A stretch of 64,000 nucleotides of DNA from Hymenobacter siberiensis. GTDB lineage: Bacteria > Bacteroidota > Bacteroidia > Cytophagales > Hymenobacteraceae. Below the pieces are notes generated by a model. The model was not told the origin of the DNA, did not search any database, and was given only the letters and a program-made list of their open reading frames with translations. Made by a program: the position numbers and the translations under genes. The number at the start of each line of letters is the position of its first letter. Within the stretch, counting starts at the first letter, position 1. This document shows positions 7,677 to 16,873 of the stretch, in pieces. The stretch lies in contig NZ_JAHLZY020000001.1 of the NCBI RefSeq assembly GCF_018967865.2, positions 3,720,001 through 3,784,000 of the forward strand, in the 5' to 3' direction.

Positions 7677-8051
7677 GGGTCATTGCACCAAATGCGTAGT
7701 TAGCGTTTTCTGGTTGAGCTTAAAAAAACATGTGTCGATTGCTGAATCGGAAGCCCCTTTCCAGCGCCAGGATTCGGTGAAATGATTTACTGGCTGCTCA
7801 AATAGTTACAACAGCCTCCTCACAACTTGCCTTGTTCAAAGCGTGTTATTGGTCAATGCGTTGTGAATATTAGCTCAACTATAGCAACGCTAACTGTGCA
7901 TTTGGCACAATGGCCCTAGCTTTTTATTGCGTATATTTGTAATATAACATTTTTAATATTACTTTTTATTCAGTTATCGTGAAATAAGCTCGTAAGCCGT
8001 TTGTTTTCGATTGATGCAACATTATTTTAGGTTCCTATTTCCACCTGCTGC
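7677..8051. other. AT-rich intergenic region between the decayed gene and the response regulator
   Basis: About 375 bases of clearly lower GC than the flanks, with no plausible gene. It holds the -7 box at 7932 and probably the untranslated leader of the response regulator. No clear sigma-54 (GG-N10-GC) promoter was seen. Confidence 0.5.
7932..7939 (+). promoter_or_regulatory. Candidate -7 promoter box for the response regulator operon
   Basis: TATATTTG matches TAnnTTTG perfectly, 112 bases ahead of the start codon at 8052. No convincing -33 TTTG lies at the expected distance. Confidence 0.4.
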
Positions 8052-9410
8052 ATGAGCCCTACTCTACCCTTCAAGATTTTTGTAGTCGAGGACAATGAAT
8101 GGTATGGCGAGCTACTCCTGCACCGCCTCAGCCAGAACCCGAACCACAGCGTTTCGCGCTTCACCACGGCCCAGGCATGCCTGGAGCAGCTGGGCGAAAA
8201 GCCGGATTTTATCACGCTCGACTATTCGCTGCCCGATGCCAAGGGCGAGCAGGTGCTGCGCCAGATTCGGGAGCGGCTGCAGGGCACCGAAGTAGTGGTG
8301 ATATCGGGCCAGGAGGACGTGAGCACCGCCGTCAGCATGCTTCAGCAGGGGGCCTACGACTACCTGGTGAAGGATGAGAACACGCTCGACCGCCTCTGGA
8401 ACCTGGTGGGCAAAGTAGCCCAGCAGGTGAGCCTGCGCCGCGAGAACAACCAGCTGCGCCAGCAGATTGGGGTGCGCCACGGAGCCGGCCAGGCCATTTT
8501 CGGCGAGCACGCGTCGATGCAGGCCGTGCAAACCCTCATCACCAAGGCGGCCCGCACCACCATCACGGTGAGCGTGAGCGGCGAAACCGGCACGGGTAAA
8601 GAACTGGTGGCCAAGGCAATTCACTTTCAGTCGAGCCGGGCGTGCCTGCCATTTGTGGCCGTAAACATGGCAGTCATTCCGCGCGAGCTGGTGGAGAGCG
8701 AGCTATTTGGGCACGAGAAGGGGGCATTTACCGGGGCGGTGGCCCGCCGCGTGGGCCGGCTGGAAGAAGCCACCGGCGGCACCCTGTTTCTGGACGAGAT
8801 AGCCGACCTCGACCTGAGCCTGCAGGCCAAGCTGCTGCACGTGCTGCAAGAGCGCGAAGTAACCCGCTTGGGCGGCAACCAGACCATCCCGTTCGATGTG
8901 CGCCTGATTGTGGCCACGCATCGCGACCTGCTGACGGAGGTGCAGGCCGGCCGCTTCCGCGAAGACCTGTACTACCGCCTGCTGGGCCTGCCCATTGTGC
9001 TGCCCCCCCTGCGCCAGCGCGGGACCGATGTGCTGCTGCTGGCTGGGGTATTCGTGCGCGATTTCTGCCAGCTCAACAACCTGCCGCCACGCCAGCTCAC
9101 CGACTCGGCCCGCGAGCAGCTGAAGGCGCATCCGTTTCCGGGCAACGTGCGCGAGCTGAAGGCCGTGGTGGAGCTGGCTACCGTGCTGGCCGACGGCGAG
9201 TTCATTCATGGCGAAGACCTGCCCCTGCGCCCCGGCAAAGCCACCTTTGGCCCCGGCAGCCAGCTTTCGCTGCGCGAGCAGACCACGGCCATCGTGCAAA
9301 GCTGCCTCAATGAGCTGGACGGCGACGTACTGGCCGTGGCGGCCCGCCTGAACATCGGGAAATCTACTATTTACCGTATGTTACGGCAACGCGAGCTGCA
9401 CATCGGGTAA
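8052..9410 (+). CDS. Sigma-54-type (NtrC-like) response regulator
   Basis: The 452-residue protein has three domains. The receiver (1-120) has acidic residues Glu13/Asp14, phospho-acceptor Asp57 (FITLDYSLPD), Ser85 and Lys107. The AAA+ domain (about 150-385) has Walker A GETGTGK at 177-183 and the sigma-54 contact loop GAFTGA at 224-229, plus GTLFLDEIADLDL. A Fis-type helix-turn-helix ends the protein (DGDVLAVAARLNIGKSTIYRML). It should activate sigma-54 promoters after phosphorylation. The partner kinase gene follows about 90 bases downstream, forming a probable two-component operon. Confidence 0.93.
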   Translation: MSPTLPFKIFVVEDNEWYGELLLHRLSQNPNHSVSRFTTAQACLEQLGEKPDFITLDYSLPDAKGEQVLRQIRERLQGTEVVVISGQEDVSTAVSMLQQGAYDYLVKDENTLDRLWNLVGKVAQQVSLRRENNQLRQQIGVRHGAGQAIFGEHASMQAVQTLITKAARTTITVSVSGETGTGKELVAKAIHFQSSRACLPFVAVNMAVIPRELVESELFGHEKGAFTGAVARRVGRLEEATGGTLFLDEIADLDLSLQAKLLHVLQEREVTRLGGNQTIPFDVRLIVATHRDLLTEVQAGRFREDLYYRLLGLPIVLPPLRQRGTDVLLLAGVFVRDFCQLNNLPPRQLTDSAREQLKAHPFPGNVRELKAVVELATVLADGEFIHGEDLPLRPGKATFGPGSQLSLREQTTAIVQSCLNELDGDVLAVAARLNIGKSTIYRMLRQRELHIG

Positions 9411-9502
9411 ATACCGGCGAGGGGGCTGCCGGGTTTTCGCCGGATTTGTTGGTGCGCTTTGCCTTTGCCTGCGACATTGTTTTACGCTTAGCTCTTTTTT
9501 TA

Positions 9503-12394
9503 ATGCGTCGCTCTCGTTATCCTCGTCTGGCTCGCCGGGCCGCTGCGTCAGCAGCCCGGCGGGTGGCCGGACGCAGGATGCAGCTCCCCCCGCTCGCACC
9601 TGCCGGCAATGCCGCCGCCCTGCCGGGGGTGGTGCCAAGGCAGGTACTGGCCAACCGGGTGGCGCTCATCCTGTTCAGCTACGACATGCGGCACCGCCAG
9701 CTGGTGCACTGCAACCAGCATTGCCACACCGTGCTGGGCTACACGGCCCAAGCGCTGCTGGCGCTGGGCGCCAGCCTGGGCCAGCAGATAATGCACCCAG
9801 ACTCCCTGGCGCAGCTCATGCAATCGGATATGAAGCAGCTGCTGGCGCGGCACCAGACCGCCATCTGGGACTGCCGCGTGCGCCACCACGACGGCAGCTG
9901 GCACCTGCTGCGCCTGCGCATGCGGGCCAGCGTGCTGGGCCCCGAAGGCCAGGTCTGGGAGATTATGGGCAGTGCCGAAGACGTGACCCGCCATCGCGCC
10001 GCCATGGACGAGCTGCGCCAGAGCCGCCACCAGCTGCGGCAGGTGCTGGACGTGGTGCCCAACCTGGTGGCGGTGTTCGACCTGCAGCAGCAGCGCACCA
10101 CCTACACTAACCGCCGCATCGAAACCCTGCTGGGTTATACCAGCGAAGAGATTCTAGCCTTCCCGCCCGGCCACCTGCTCCCGCACCTGCTGCCGACCGA
10201 GTCGCTGGTATGCTACCAGGGCACCATGAAGGACGTGGCCCAACTGCGCGATGGCGAGGTACGAGCCGTGGAGTACACGGCCCGCCACCGCGACGGCACC
10301 ACCCGCTGGCTGCACAGCGCCCACGCGCCCTTTGGACGCGATGCCCAGGGCCGAACCACCAGCGTTATCAGCGTGACCGAGGATATTAGCGAGCAGCGGG
10401 CCGACGACGAGCAGCACCGCCTTGCCACCGCCCGGCTCACTGAGCAGCACCGCCTGTTCCGGCAGGTGATTGATGCCCTGCCCCACCCCATCTACCTAAA
10501 GGATGAGCACGGCAATTACCTGCTGGCCAACAAGTCGCTGGCCGCTTTGTATAATATGACGCCCGATGAGCTGGTGCGCGCCGGCAAGCCAGACATTCCA
10601 ACCACGGAAGACGCCGCCCGCTACCGGCAGCAGGACCTGCAGGTGCTCACCACCGGCCAGGACCTGACGCAGGAGGAGTGCTTCACGAACCCCGATGGCC
10701 GGGTCAACTGGTTTAGCAGCGTGAAGCGACTGTTTGTGCAGGACGACGGCACGGCCCAGGTGCTGGGCGTGGACAGCAACATTACCGAGCTAAAAAGCAC
10801 CCAGCAGGCCCTAGAGGGTGCCATTGCGACAGCCCAGGTTGATGCCCAGGCCAAGGAGGATTTCCTGGCCAACATGAGCCACGAAATCCGCACGCCGCTG
10901 CACGGCATTCTGGGCCTGACGGGGGTGCTGGTGAAAACCACCCTCAGCCGCAGCCAGCACGATTACCTGCGGCTGCTGGGCGAATCGGCCGAGCACCTAC
11001 TCAATGTGCTGAACGACGTGCTCACCACCGCCCGCCTCGGCGCGGGCAAGCTGCAGCCCGAGGCCATATCTTTTGCTCCCATAGAGCTGCTGCGCGGCTG
11101 CGCGGCTCTGCTGCGGCCCCGCGCCCGGGAAAAGGGCCTGCACCTACGCATCGAGAAGCCCACGCTGCCCGGCCCCGTGCTGGGCGACGCGCACCGCCTG
11201 CGCCAGGTGCTGCTCAACCTGGTCAGCAACGCCATCAAGTTCACCGAAACCGGCACCATCCACCTGCGCTGCCGGGTGGTGCCCGGCCCCCGCCAGCACA
11301 CCGAGCCTGCGGGCACGGTGTGGCTGCAATTCATGGTGAGCGACACCGGCCTGGGCATTGCGCCCGAAACACTGGATAAAATCTTCGAGCCCTTCACCCA
11401 GGCCACCGCCAGCACCGACCGCGAGTACGGCGGCACGGGCCTGGGCCTGAGTATTTCGGAAGGCCTGGTGAAACTCATGGGCGGTGTGCTGCAGGTGTCC
11501 AGCGAGGTGAACCAGGGCAGTACGTTTGCCTTCACGCTGGCCTTCCAGCCGGTAGCCGCCGCCCGCCCGGCAGAACCTAAAACGCCGGCCGAGGCCCCTG
11601 CCCTGGCCGATGCCGGCCGCATTTTGCTGGTAGAAGACAACCTGGTGAATAGCCTGCTGGCCGAAACCGTGCTGCGCAACTGGGGCTGGCAGGTAACCAC
11701 CGCAGCCAGTGGACTGGCCGCCATCAACCTTTTTAAACACCGGACCTTCGACCTGGTATTAATGGATATTCAGATGCCGGGCATGGATGGCGAAACCGCC
11801 GCCCGCGCCCTGCGCCAACACCCCGACCCCAGCCGGGCCGCTACTCCGGTCATTGCCCTCACGGCCCGCGCCCAGTCCGGCGAGGCCGAGCGCCTGCGGG
11901 CATCCGGCTTTGCCGGCTACCTTGCCAAGCCCTACCGCGAAGAGCAGCTCCTCGAAACCATGCAGGCCGTGCTGGCACACCACAGCCAGGCCAGCAAATC
12001 CCCGTCTACTCCCCTCACCACTCCCACTATGCCTTCCGCAGCACCGTCTCTCTATAACCTAAGCAATGTGCGCCAGCTGGTGCGCAACGACGAAACCATC
12101 GTGCGCCGCCTGGCCTGGGCCTTCATCGAAACCACGCCCGCCATCCTCACTGCCCTCGACGAGGCCCTGACCAAAGGCGCCTGGGAAGCCCTGGGCGACG
12201 CCGCCCACCACCTCAAAAGCTCCCTCGACGGCCTGGGGGTGGAAAGCCTGCGCCAAGTCATCCGGGAGGCGGAGGCCTACGCCGAAACGCCGCCCGCCCC
12301 GGCCCACGCCGCCCGGCAGGTCACCCTCATCCGCACCGTTACGGAGCAGGTAATGGCCGGCCTGCGCACGGAGTTTCCGGAGCAGCAATCCTAG
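9503..12394 (+). CDS. Soluble hybrid sensor histidine kinase (PAS x3-HisKA-HATPase-REC-Hpt)
   Basis: Numbered from the ATG at 9503 (963 residues), it has three PAS/PAC units, a dimerisation and phospho-acceptor domain with His460 in SHEIRTPLHG, and an ATPase domain (DTGLGIAPE, then GGTGLGLSI). A receiver with Asp755 (VLMDIQMPGMDG) and a C-terminal Hpt domain with His902 (AHHLKSS) complete a full phosphorelay. No transmembrane segment is visible, so it senses an internal signal through PAS domains. A TTG at 9446 would add 19 residues; the ATG is preferred. The likely output is the regulator encoded just upstream, reached through the Hpt. Confidence 0.9.
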   Translation: MRRSRYPRLARRAAASAARRVAGRRMQLPPLAPAGNAAALPGVVPRQVLANRVALILFSYDMRHRQLVHCNQHCHTVLGYTAQALLALGASLGQQIMHPDSLAQLMQSDMKQLLARHQTAIWDCRVRHHDGSWHLLRLRMRASVLGPEGQVWEIMGSAEDVTRHRAAMDELRQSRHQLRQVLDVVPNLVAVFDLQQQRTTYTNRRIETLLGYTSEEILAFPPGHLLPHLLPTESLVCYQGTMKDVAQLRDGEVRAVEYTARHRDGTTRWLHSAHAPFGRDAQGRTTSVISVTEDISEQRADDEQHRLATARLTEQHRLFRQVIDALPHPIYLKDEHGNYLLANKSLAALYNMTPDELVRAGKPDIPTTEDAARYRQQDLQVLTTGQDLTQEECFTNPDGRVNWFSSVKRLFVQDDGTAQVLGVDSNITELKSTQQALEGAIATAQVDAQAKEDFLANMSHEIRTPLHGILGLTGVLVKTTLSRSQHDYLRLLGESAEHLLNVLNDVLTTARLGAGKLQPEAISFAPIELLRGCAALLRPRAREKGLHLRIEKPTLPGPVLGDAHRLRQVLLNLVSNAIKFTETGTIHLRCRVVPGPRQHTEPAGTVWLQFMVSDTGLGIAPETLDKIFEPFTQATASTDREYGGTGLGLSISEGLVKLMGGVLQVSSEVNQGSTFAFTLAFQPVAAARPAEPKTPAEAPALADAGRILLVEDNLVNSLLAETVLRNWGWQVTTAASGLAAINLFKHRTFDLVLMDIQMPGMDGETAARALRQHPDPSRAATPVIALTARAQSGEAERLRASGFAGYLAKPYREEQLLETMQAVLAHHSQASKSPSTPLTTPTMPSAAPSLYNLSNVRQLVRNDETIVRRLAWAFIETTPAILTALDEALTKGAWEALGDAAHHLKSSLDGLGVESLRQVIREAEAYAETPPAPAHAARQVTLIRTVTEQVMAGLRTEFPEQQS

Positions 12395-12399
12395 CGCCC

Positions 12400-13482
12400 A
12401 TGCCCATTCCCCTGGCCCCGGCGGCCCCGCTCATTCACACCGACACGCTGGTGATTGGGGCGGGGCAGGCCGGACTGGCCGCCGCTTATTACCTGCAACG
12501 GCACGGCGTTGATTTCCGCCTGCTGGATGCCGCGCCCACGGCCGGCCATGCCTGGGACACCCGCTACGATTCGCTCCGCCTGTTTTCTCCGGCCTGGGCC
12601 AGCGGCCTGCCCGGCCGGCCCTGGCCCGGCCGCCGCCTCCGCTACCCAACCCGGGCCGAAACCAGCGCCTACCTGCGCGACTACGCCGCACATTTCGCGT
12701 TTCCGCTCGATGCCGACCAGCGCGTGACCCGCCTCACAGCCGCCCCCGGCCAGCCCGGCTACCACGCGCACACCGCCGCCGGCCGCACCTACGCCGCCCG
12801 CCGCGTGATAGTGGCCACCGGCCCCTACACCACCCCCAAAATACCGGCGTGGGCCACCCAGCTGCCCGCTGCCGTGGCCCAGCTGCCCAGCCGCGACTAC
12901 CGCCGGCCGAGCCAGCTGCCCGGCACCGGCCCGGTGGCCGTGGTGGGCAGCGGCAACTCGGCCCTGCAAATCGCGGCCGATATTGCGGCCACCAGCCGGC
13001 CGGTTTTCGTGGCTTTCGATGAGAAGACCCCGGCCATGCCCAACAGCCAGCTGATGTGGGCCGGCCTGACCCTCATGGGCCTGCTGCGCATTCCGCGCCA
13101 CACGGCCCTCGGCCGCTGGATGGTGAGCCAGCCCGAACCCGTGGTGAGCGGCGACCTGGCGCGCCTGCGCCGGCTGCCGGCGGCCACCTTCATTGGCCGA
13201 GCCACGGCGGTGCTGCCCACCGGGGCCATTGAGGGCCAGCGGGCGGCCTCCCCTCCCCTCGATGCCGTGGTGTGGGCCACCGGCTACCGCCCGGCCTACG
13301 ACTGGCTGGAGCTGCCCATTTTTGAGGCCAATGGCCAGCCCCGGCACCAGCGCGGCCTCACGGCCGCGCCGGGCGTGGCGTTTCTGGGACTCGACTGGCT
13401 CGATAGCCGCAACTCGGCGCTGCTCAACGGTATTGGGGCCGATGCCCGGCGCGTGGTGCAGACCCTGCTGCAAATGCCCTAA
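12400..13482 (+). CDS. FAD/NAD(P)-dependent flavin monooxygenase (CzcO/YpgJ-like)
   Basis: The 360-residue oxidoreductase has two Rossmann motifs: FAD-binding GAGQAGLAAAYYL near the N-terminus and NAD(P)-binding VVGSGNSALQIA near residue 185. The C-terminal ATGYRP and FLGLDWL are typical of flavin-containing monooxygenases acting on small organic or metal-related substrates. It starts 5 bases after the stop of the histidine kinase, so it is probably co-transcribed and may be linked to the signal sensed by the two-component pair. The substrate cannot be read from the sequence. Confidence 0.85.
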   Translation: MPIPLAPAAPLIHTDTLVIGAGQAGLAAAYYLQRHGVDFRLLDAAPTAGHAWDTRYDSLRLFSPAWASGLPGRPWPGRRLRYPTRAETSAYLRDYAAHFAFPLDADQRVTRLTAAPGQPGYHAHTAAGRTYAARRVIVATGPYTTPKIPAWATQLPAAVAQLPSRDYRRPSQLPGTGPVAVVGSGNSALQIAADIAATSRPVFVAFDEKTPAMPNSQLMWAGLTLMGLLRIPRHTALGRWMVSQPEPVVSGDLARLRRLPAATFIGRATAVLPTGAIEGQRAASPPLDAVVWATGYRPAYDWLELPIFEANGQPRHQRGLTAAPGVAFLGLDWLDSRNSALLNGIGADARRVVQTLLQMP

Positions 13483-13580
13483 TCTTATTGAAACCTGGCC
13501 GGGGCTTTCGGGGTTGGATACATCAGATGCAGCTTGCTGAATCGGGCTGCTTTTTGTCCACTAGATTTTTCTGTAGCATT

Positions 13581-13688
13581 ATGTTTATTTTCATGCTTGG
13601 CCTCTTGCTGGTCACCGCCATTATGGCGGTCAAAACTGTATCCAACGTCGAAGAAATGCTCACGCCCATTCCGGTGCGTGCCCAATAA
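13581..13688 (+). CDS. Possible 35-residue single-span membrane protein
   Basis: A short frame from the ATG at 13581 encodes one hydrophobic helix (MFIFMLGLLLVTAIMAV) followed by a polar tail ending TPIPVRAQ. It stops 19 bases before a good terminator (13708-13735), which supports a transcribed unit. I recognise no family, and the frame could be chance. Confidence 0.3.
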   Translation: MFIFMLGLLLVTAIMAVKTVSNVEEMLTPIPVRAQ

Positions 13689-13707
13689 TCCTCCAATTTT
13701 TGTCAAT

Positions 13708-13735
13708 AAAAAAGCAGCCCGAAAGCTGCTTTTTT
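13708..13735. terminator. Intrinsic terminator
   Basis: An 11-bp stem (AAAAAAGCAGC / GCTGCTTTTTT) with a 6-base loop. It can end transcription from the monooxygenase operon on the left and from the T9SS mini-gene on the right. Confidence 0.85.
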
Positions 13736-13765
13736 TTATTGACTGATAATGCCCTGAATTTTCGG

Positions 13766-14149
13766 TTAGCGAATAACCAGCTTGCACATCTGGCTGGTGT
13801 TATCCGACTCAAGCCGCACGTAGTACAGGCCGTTGGCAAATTTGCTTAAATCAAGCGTGCGGGAATATTTGTCGTTGAATTCCGTGACGGTTTCGTGGTA
13901 GAGCACCGAGCCGATAACGTTCAGCACGCTCAACTCCACTTTCTTGCCCTGCAAGTTATTGATGGTGAGGTGCACAATGCCGGTGCTGGGGTTAGGATAA
14001 ACCAGCAGGGTTTTGTAGTCGCTGGGGCGGGTTTGCTGGCCGGGGCGGTGCATGGAGGCGGCCGACACGGTGGGCACCGTGTGCAGCAACGGCCCTACGC
14101 CAAGGCTAAGGCAGACAAATAATAGCAGAGCTAAAAGTAAGCGTTTCAT
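13766..14149 (-). CDS. Small secreted protein consisting mainly of a T9SS type A sorting domain
   Basis: From the ATG at 14149 the 127-residue protein has a signal peptide (MKRLLLALLLFVCLSL), a short linker of about 30 residues, and a complete C-terminal T9SS sorting domain: LLVYPNPSTGIVHL, then LDLSKFANGLYYVRL, ending CKLVIR. There is no room for another folded domain. It should be exported by Sec and then handled by the type IX machinery at the outer membrane. Such a carrier-less sorting domain could be a decayed cargo gene or a true small surface peptide. The gene is intact and has its own terminator. Confidence 0.75.
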   Translation of the reverse strand: MKRLLLALLLFVCLSLGVGPLLHTVPTVSAASMHRPGQQTRPSDYKTLLVYPNPSTGIVHLTINNLQGKKVELSVLNVIGSVLYHETVTEFNDKYSRTLDLSKFANGLYYVRLESDNTSQMCKLVIR

Positions 14150-14325
14150 CATAGAGTAAATTAGTAGGCGGTAGAAAGGGCAGTAAGTTATTGAATTAAC
14201 GGTAAAATTCACTTTTAGTTGACAAAGATACAGCCCTTGTGCAATAAGCTACACCAGAATACCCGAAAACCTCGATAAACTCCACTACTTTCACTTCCAC
14301 TGTCCTTATTTCCCCGACCAGTTAA

Positions 14326-15444
14326 ATGGATATTTTGTTGATTGGCGGTGGCCTGGCCGGGCTGGCGGCCGCCCTGGACCTGGCCCGGCGCGGCTACCAG
14401 GTAGCAGTAGTGGAGCGCAAGCAGTATCCGTTTCATAAAGTGTGCGGCGAATACGTGAGCAATGAGGCGCTGCCCTACCTGCGCCGCCTCGGGGCCGACC
14501 CGGCTGAGTTGGGTCCGGCGGCCATTTCGCGGTTCCTGCTGTCGTCGCCGGGCGGCCGCACGCTTAGCAGCCCGCTCGACCTGGGCGGCTTTGGCGTGAG
14601 CCGCTACGTGCTCGATGATTTTCTGTACCGGCAGGGCGTGGCGGCCGGGGTGGTGTTTCACCTCAAAAACACGGTGACAGACGTAACCTTTGATCCCGCC
14701 GCCGACCGGCACACCGTGACCCTGGCCGACGGCCGCACCCTCACGGCCCGCGTGGTGCTGGGCACCTACGGCAAGCGCGCCAACCTCGACCGGCAGCTGC
14801 AGCGGCCGTTTTTCGCGCAGCGCTCGCCCTACCTGGGCGTGAAGTACCATTTGCGCCTGCCGGGCTTTCCGCGCGATGTGATTGCGCTGCACAACTTCGC
14901 CGATGGCTACGCCGGCATTTCAGCCATCGAGGAGGACAAGCTGTGCTTTTGCTACCTCAGCTCGCGCCAGAACCTGAAGGACCACGGCACTATTCCGGCG
15001 CTGGAGCGGGAGGTGCTGGCCCGCAACCCACGCCTGCGCGAAATCCTGGACGCGGCCGAAGTGCTGTATCCACAGCCCGAGGTCATCAACGAGATATCCT
15101 TCGCCCCCAAGCAGCCCGTGGAGCAGCACATCCTGATGGTGGGCGACGCGGCGGGCCTCATCACGCCGCTGTGTGGTAATGGTATGGCCATGGCGCTGCA
15201 CGGCGCGGCGCTGGCGGCGGCGGCGGCCGATGTTTTTTTGGCGGGCCGCACCAGCCGCCCGCAGCTGGAAACGGACTACGCCCGCGCCTGGCAGACCCAG
15301 TTTGGGGCGCGCCTGCGGGTGGGCCGGGCGGTGCAGCAGCTCTTTGGCGGACCGCTGCTGAGCGAGGCGGTGGTGGGCGGCCTGCGCCACTGGCCGGGCG
15401 CGGTGCGGGCCCTGATGCGCCGCACCCACGGCCAGCCCTTCTAA
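14326..15444 (+). CDS. FAD-dependent oxidoreductase of the geranylgeranyl-reductase/SrsC-like group
   Basis: The 372-residue flavoprotein begins with MDILLIGGGLAGLAAALDLA, a dinucleotide fold, followed by VVERKQYPFHKVCGEYVS, a pattern of the geranylgeranyl reductase and phenol hydroxylase superfamily. The second FAD site GDAAGLITPLCGNGMAMAL is complete. It lies upstream of a type III polyketide synthase and a methyltransferase in the same direction. In the phenolic-lipid srs operon of Streptomyces a flavoprotein hydroxylates the resorcinol made by the synthase. The same role here is inference from gene context. Confidence 0.82.
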   Translation: MDILLIGGGLAGLAAALDLARRGYQVAVVERKQYPFHKVCGEYVSNEALPYLRRLGADPAELGPAAISRFLLSSPGGRTLSSPLDLGGFGVSRYVLDDFLYRQGVAAGVVFHLKNTVTDVTFDPAADRHTVTLADGRTLTARVVLGTYGKRANLDRQLQRPFFAQRSPYLGVKYHLRLPGFPRDVIALHNFADGYAGISAIEEDKLCFCYLSSRQNLKDHGTIPALEREVLARNPRLREILDAAEVLYPQPEVINEISFAPKQPVEQHILMVGDAAGLITPLCGNGMAMALHGAALAAAAADVFLAGRTSRPQLETDYARAWQTQFGARLRVGRAVQQLFGGPLLSEAVVGGLRHWPGAVRALMRRTHGQPF

Positions 15445-15630
15445 AATCTGGCGGCAGCGCGGCAGTCCGGGCACCAAGGCCGGAATGTTATTGGTGTTTT
15501 TTTGGACCCAAACGTGTAAAATCCTGCCTTATTCCGTAAGTAGTGGACCAATGTGCGGGACTACCCGTAATTTCAGCCGTCAGGCGCATTGGTTATCATG
15601 CGTTTTTAAAATCCGAAAATCCTTCCCGGA

Positions 15631-16797
15631 ATGCCGAGTTACTTAGGTGCCATTGGCACAGCCAACCCCGTCCACCGCATTGCGCAGCCGCAAATTGCCG
15701 ATTTCATGGCCCAGGCCCTGGAATTTGGCGAAAACGACACGCGCAAGCTGCGGGCGCTGTACCGGGTGTCGGGCATTGCGCACCGCTATTCGGTGCTGCC
15801 CGACTACGGCCGGGCCAATGGCGACTACACGTTTTTTCCCAATACCCCCACCCTGGAGCCGTTCCCGAGCGTGGGCCAGCGCATGGCCGTTTACCGGCGG
15901 GAAGCGTTGCCGCTGGCTACCGAGGCCGTGCGCGAGTGCCTGCGCCAGGTGCCCGACGTGGCGGCGGACACCATCACGCACCTGGTGACGGTGAGCTGCA
16001 CGGGCATGTACGCGCCGGGGCTGGACATTGAGCTGGTGCAGACCCTGGGCCTGCGCCGCGACGTGCGCCGTACCTGCGTGAATTTCATGGGCTGCTACGC
16101 CGCCGTGAACGCCGTGAAGCTGGCCGATGCCTTCTGCCGCGCCGATGCTCAGGCCCGCGTGCTGATTGTGAGCGTTGAGCTATGCACGCTGCACTTCCAG
16201 AAGAGCCCCGAGGAAGACCACCTCATCAGCAACGCGCTGTTTGGCGATGGCGCGGCGGCCTGCCTGGTGCAGGCCCGCCCGCTGCCCAACGGCGTGCCCA
16301 GTCTGGCGCTGCAGGCCTTCCACTGCGGCCTGGAGCCCGATGGGCACGACGATATGGCGTGGCACATCAACGACTTTGGGTTTGAGATGACGCTGAGCAG
16401 CTACGTGCCGAAGCTGATTCAGCGCGGCATCCGCAACCTGACGGATGGGCTGCTGGCCAGCCTGCCCGTGGAGCTGGCCGACATCCGGCACTTTGCCATT
16501 CACCCCGGCGGGCGTAAGATTCTGGAAACTATTGAGACCGAGCTGGGCCTGACCCACGACGATAACCGCCACGCCTACCGCGTGCTGCGCGACTATGGCA
16601 ATATGTCGTCGGCCACGGTGCTGTTTGTGCTGCGCGACGTGCTGGCCCACGCCACCCCGGCCGATGCCGGCGCGCCCGTGCTCAGCTTCGCCTTCGGCCC
16701 GGGCCTGACAATGGAGGCCATGCTGCTGGAGGTGAGTTATGAGTTAAAAGTCATGAGTTATGACTCAAGCAAAGCGGACGCTCTTATATCCGCGTAG
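15631..16797 (+). CDS. Type III polyketide synthase (chalcone/stilbene synthase family)
   Basis: The 388-residue ketosynthase keeps the catalytic triad: Cys155 in NFMGCYAAVN, His291 in AIHPGGRKIL and Asn324 in DYGNMSSATV. It should extend a fatty acyl or other CoA/ACP starter with malonyl-CoA and cyclise it to a resorcinol or pyrone. It lies between a flavoprotein and a methyltransferase gene, a set matching srsA-like phenolic-lipid clusters. The last 20 or so residues after MLLEV are encoded by a repeat-like stretch (16733-16766, GAGTTATGAGTTA motif) and look like an added tail. The start is the ATG at 15631 (MPSYLGAIGTANP). Confidence 0.93.
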   Translation: MPSYLGAIGTANPVHRIAQPQIADFMAQALEFGENDTRKLRALYRVSGIAHRYSVLPDYGRANGDYTFFPNTPTLEPFPSVGQRMAVYRREALPLATEAVRECLRQVPDVAADTITHLVTVSCTGMYAPGLDIELVQTLGLRRDVRRTCVNFMGCYAAVNAVKLADAFCRADAQARVLIVSVELCTLHFQKSPEEDHLISNALFGDGAAACLVQARPLPNGVPSLALQAFHCGLEPDGHDDMAWHINDFGFEMTLSSYVPKLIQRGIRNLTDGLLASLPVELADIRHFAIHPGGRKILETIETELGLTHDDNRHAYRVLRDYGNMSSATVLFVLRDVLAHATPADAGAPVLSFAFGPGLTMEAMLLEVSYELKVMSYDSSKADALISA

Positions 16798-16873
16798 CAA
16801 TTTTCGCATAGACACATCCAACTTGTTATGAGATGCATATCTTATCTTGTAGCTCATCATTCATACCGCATCA

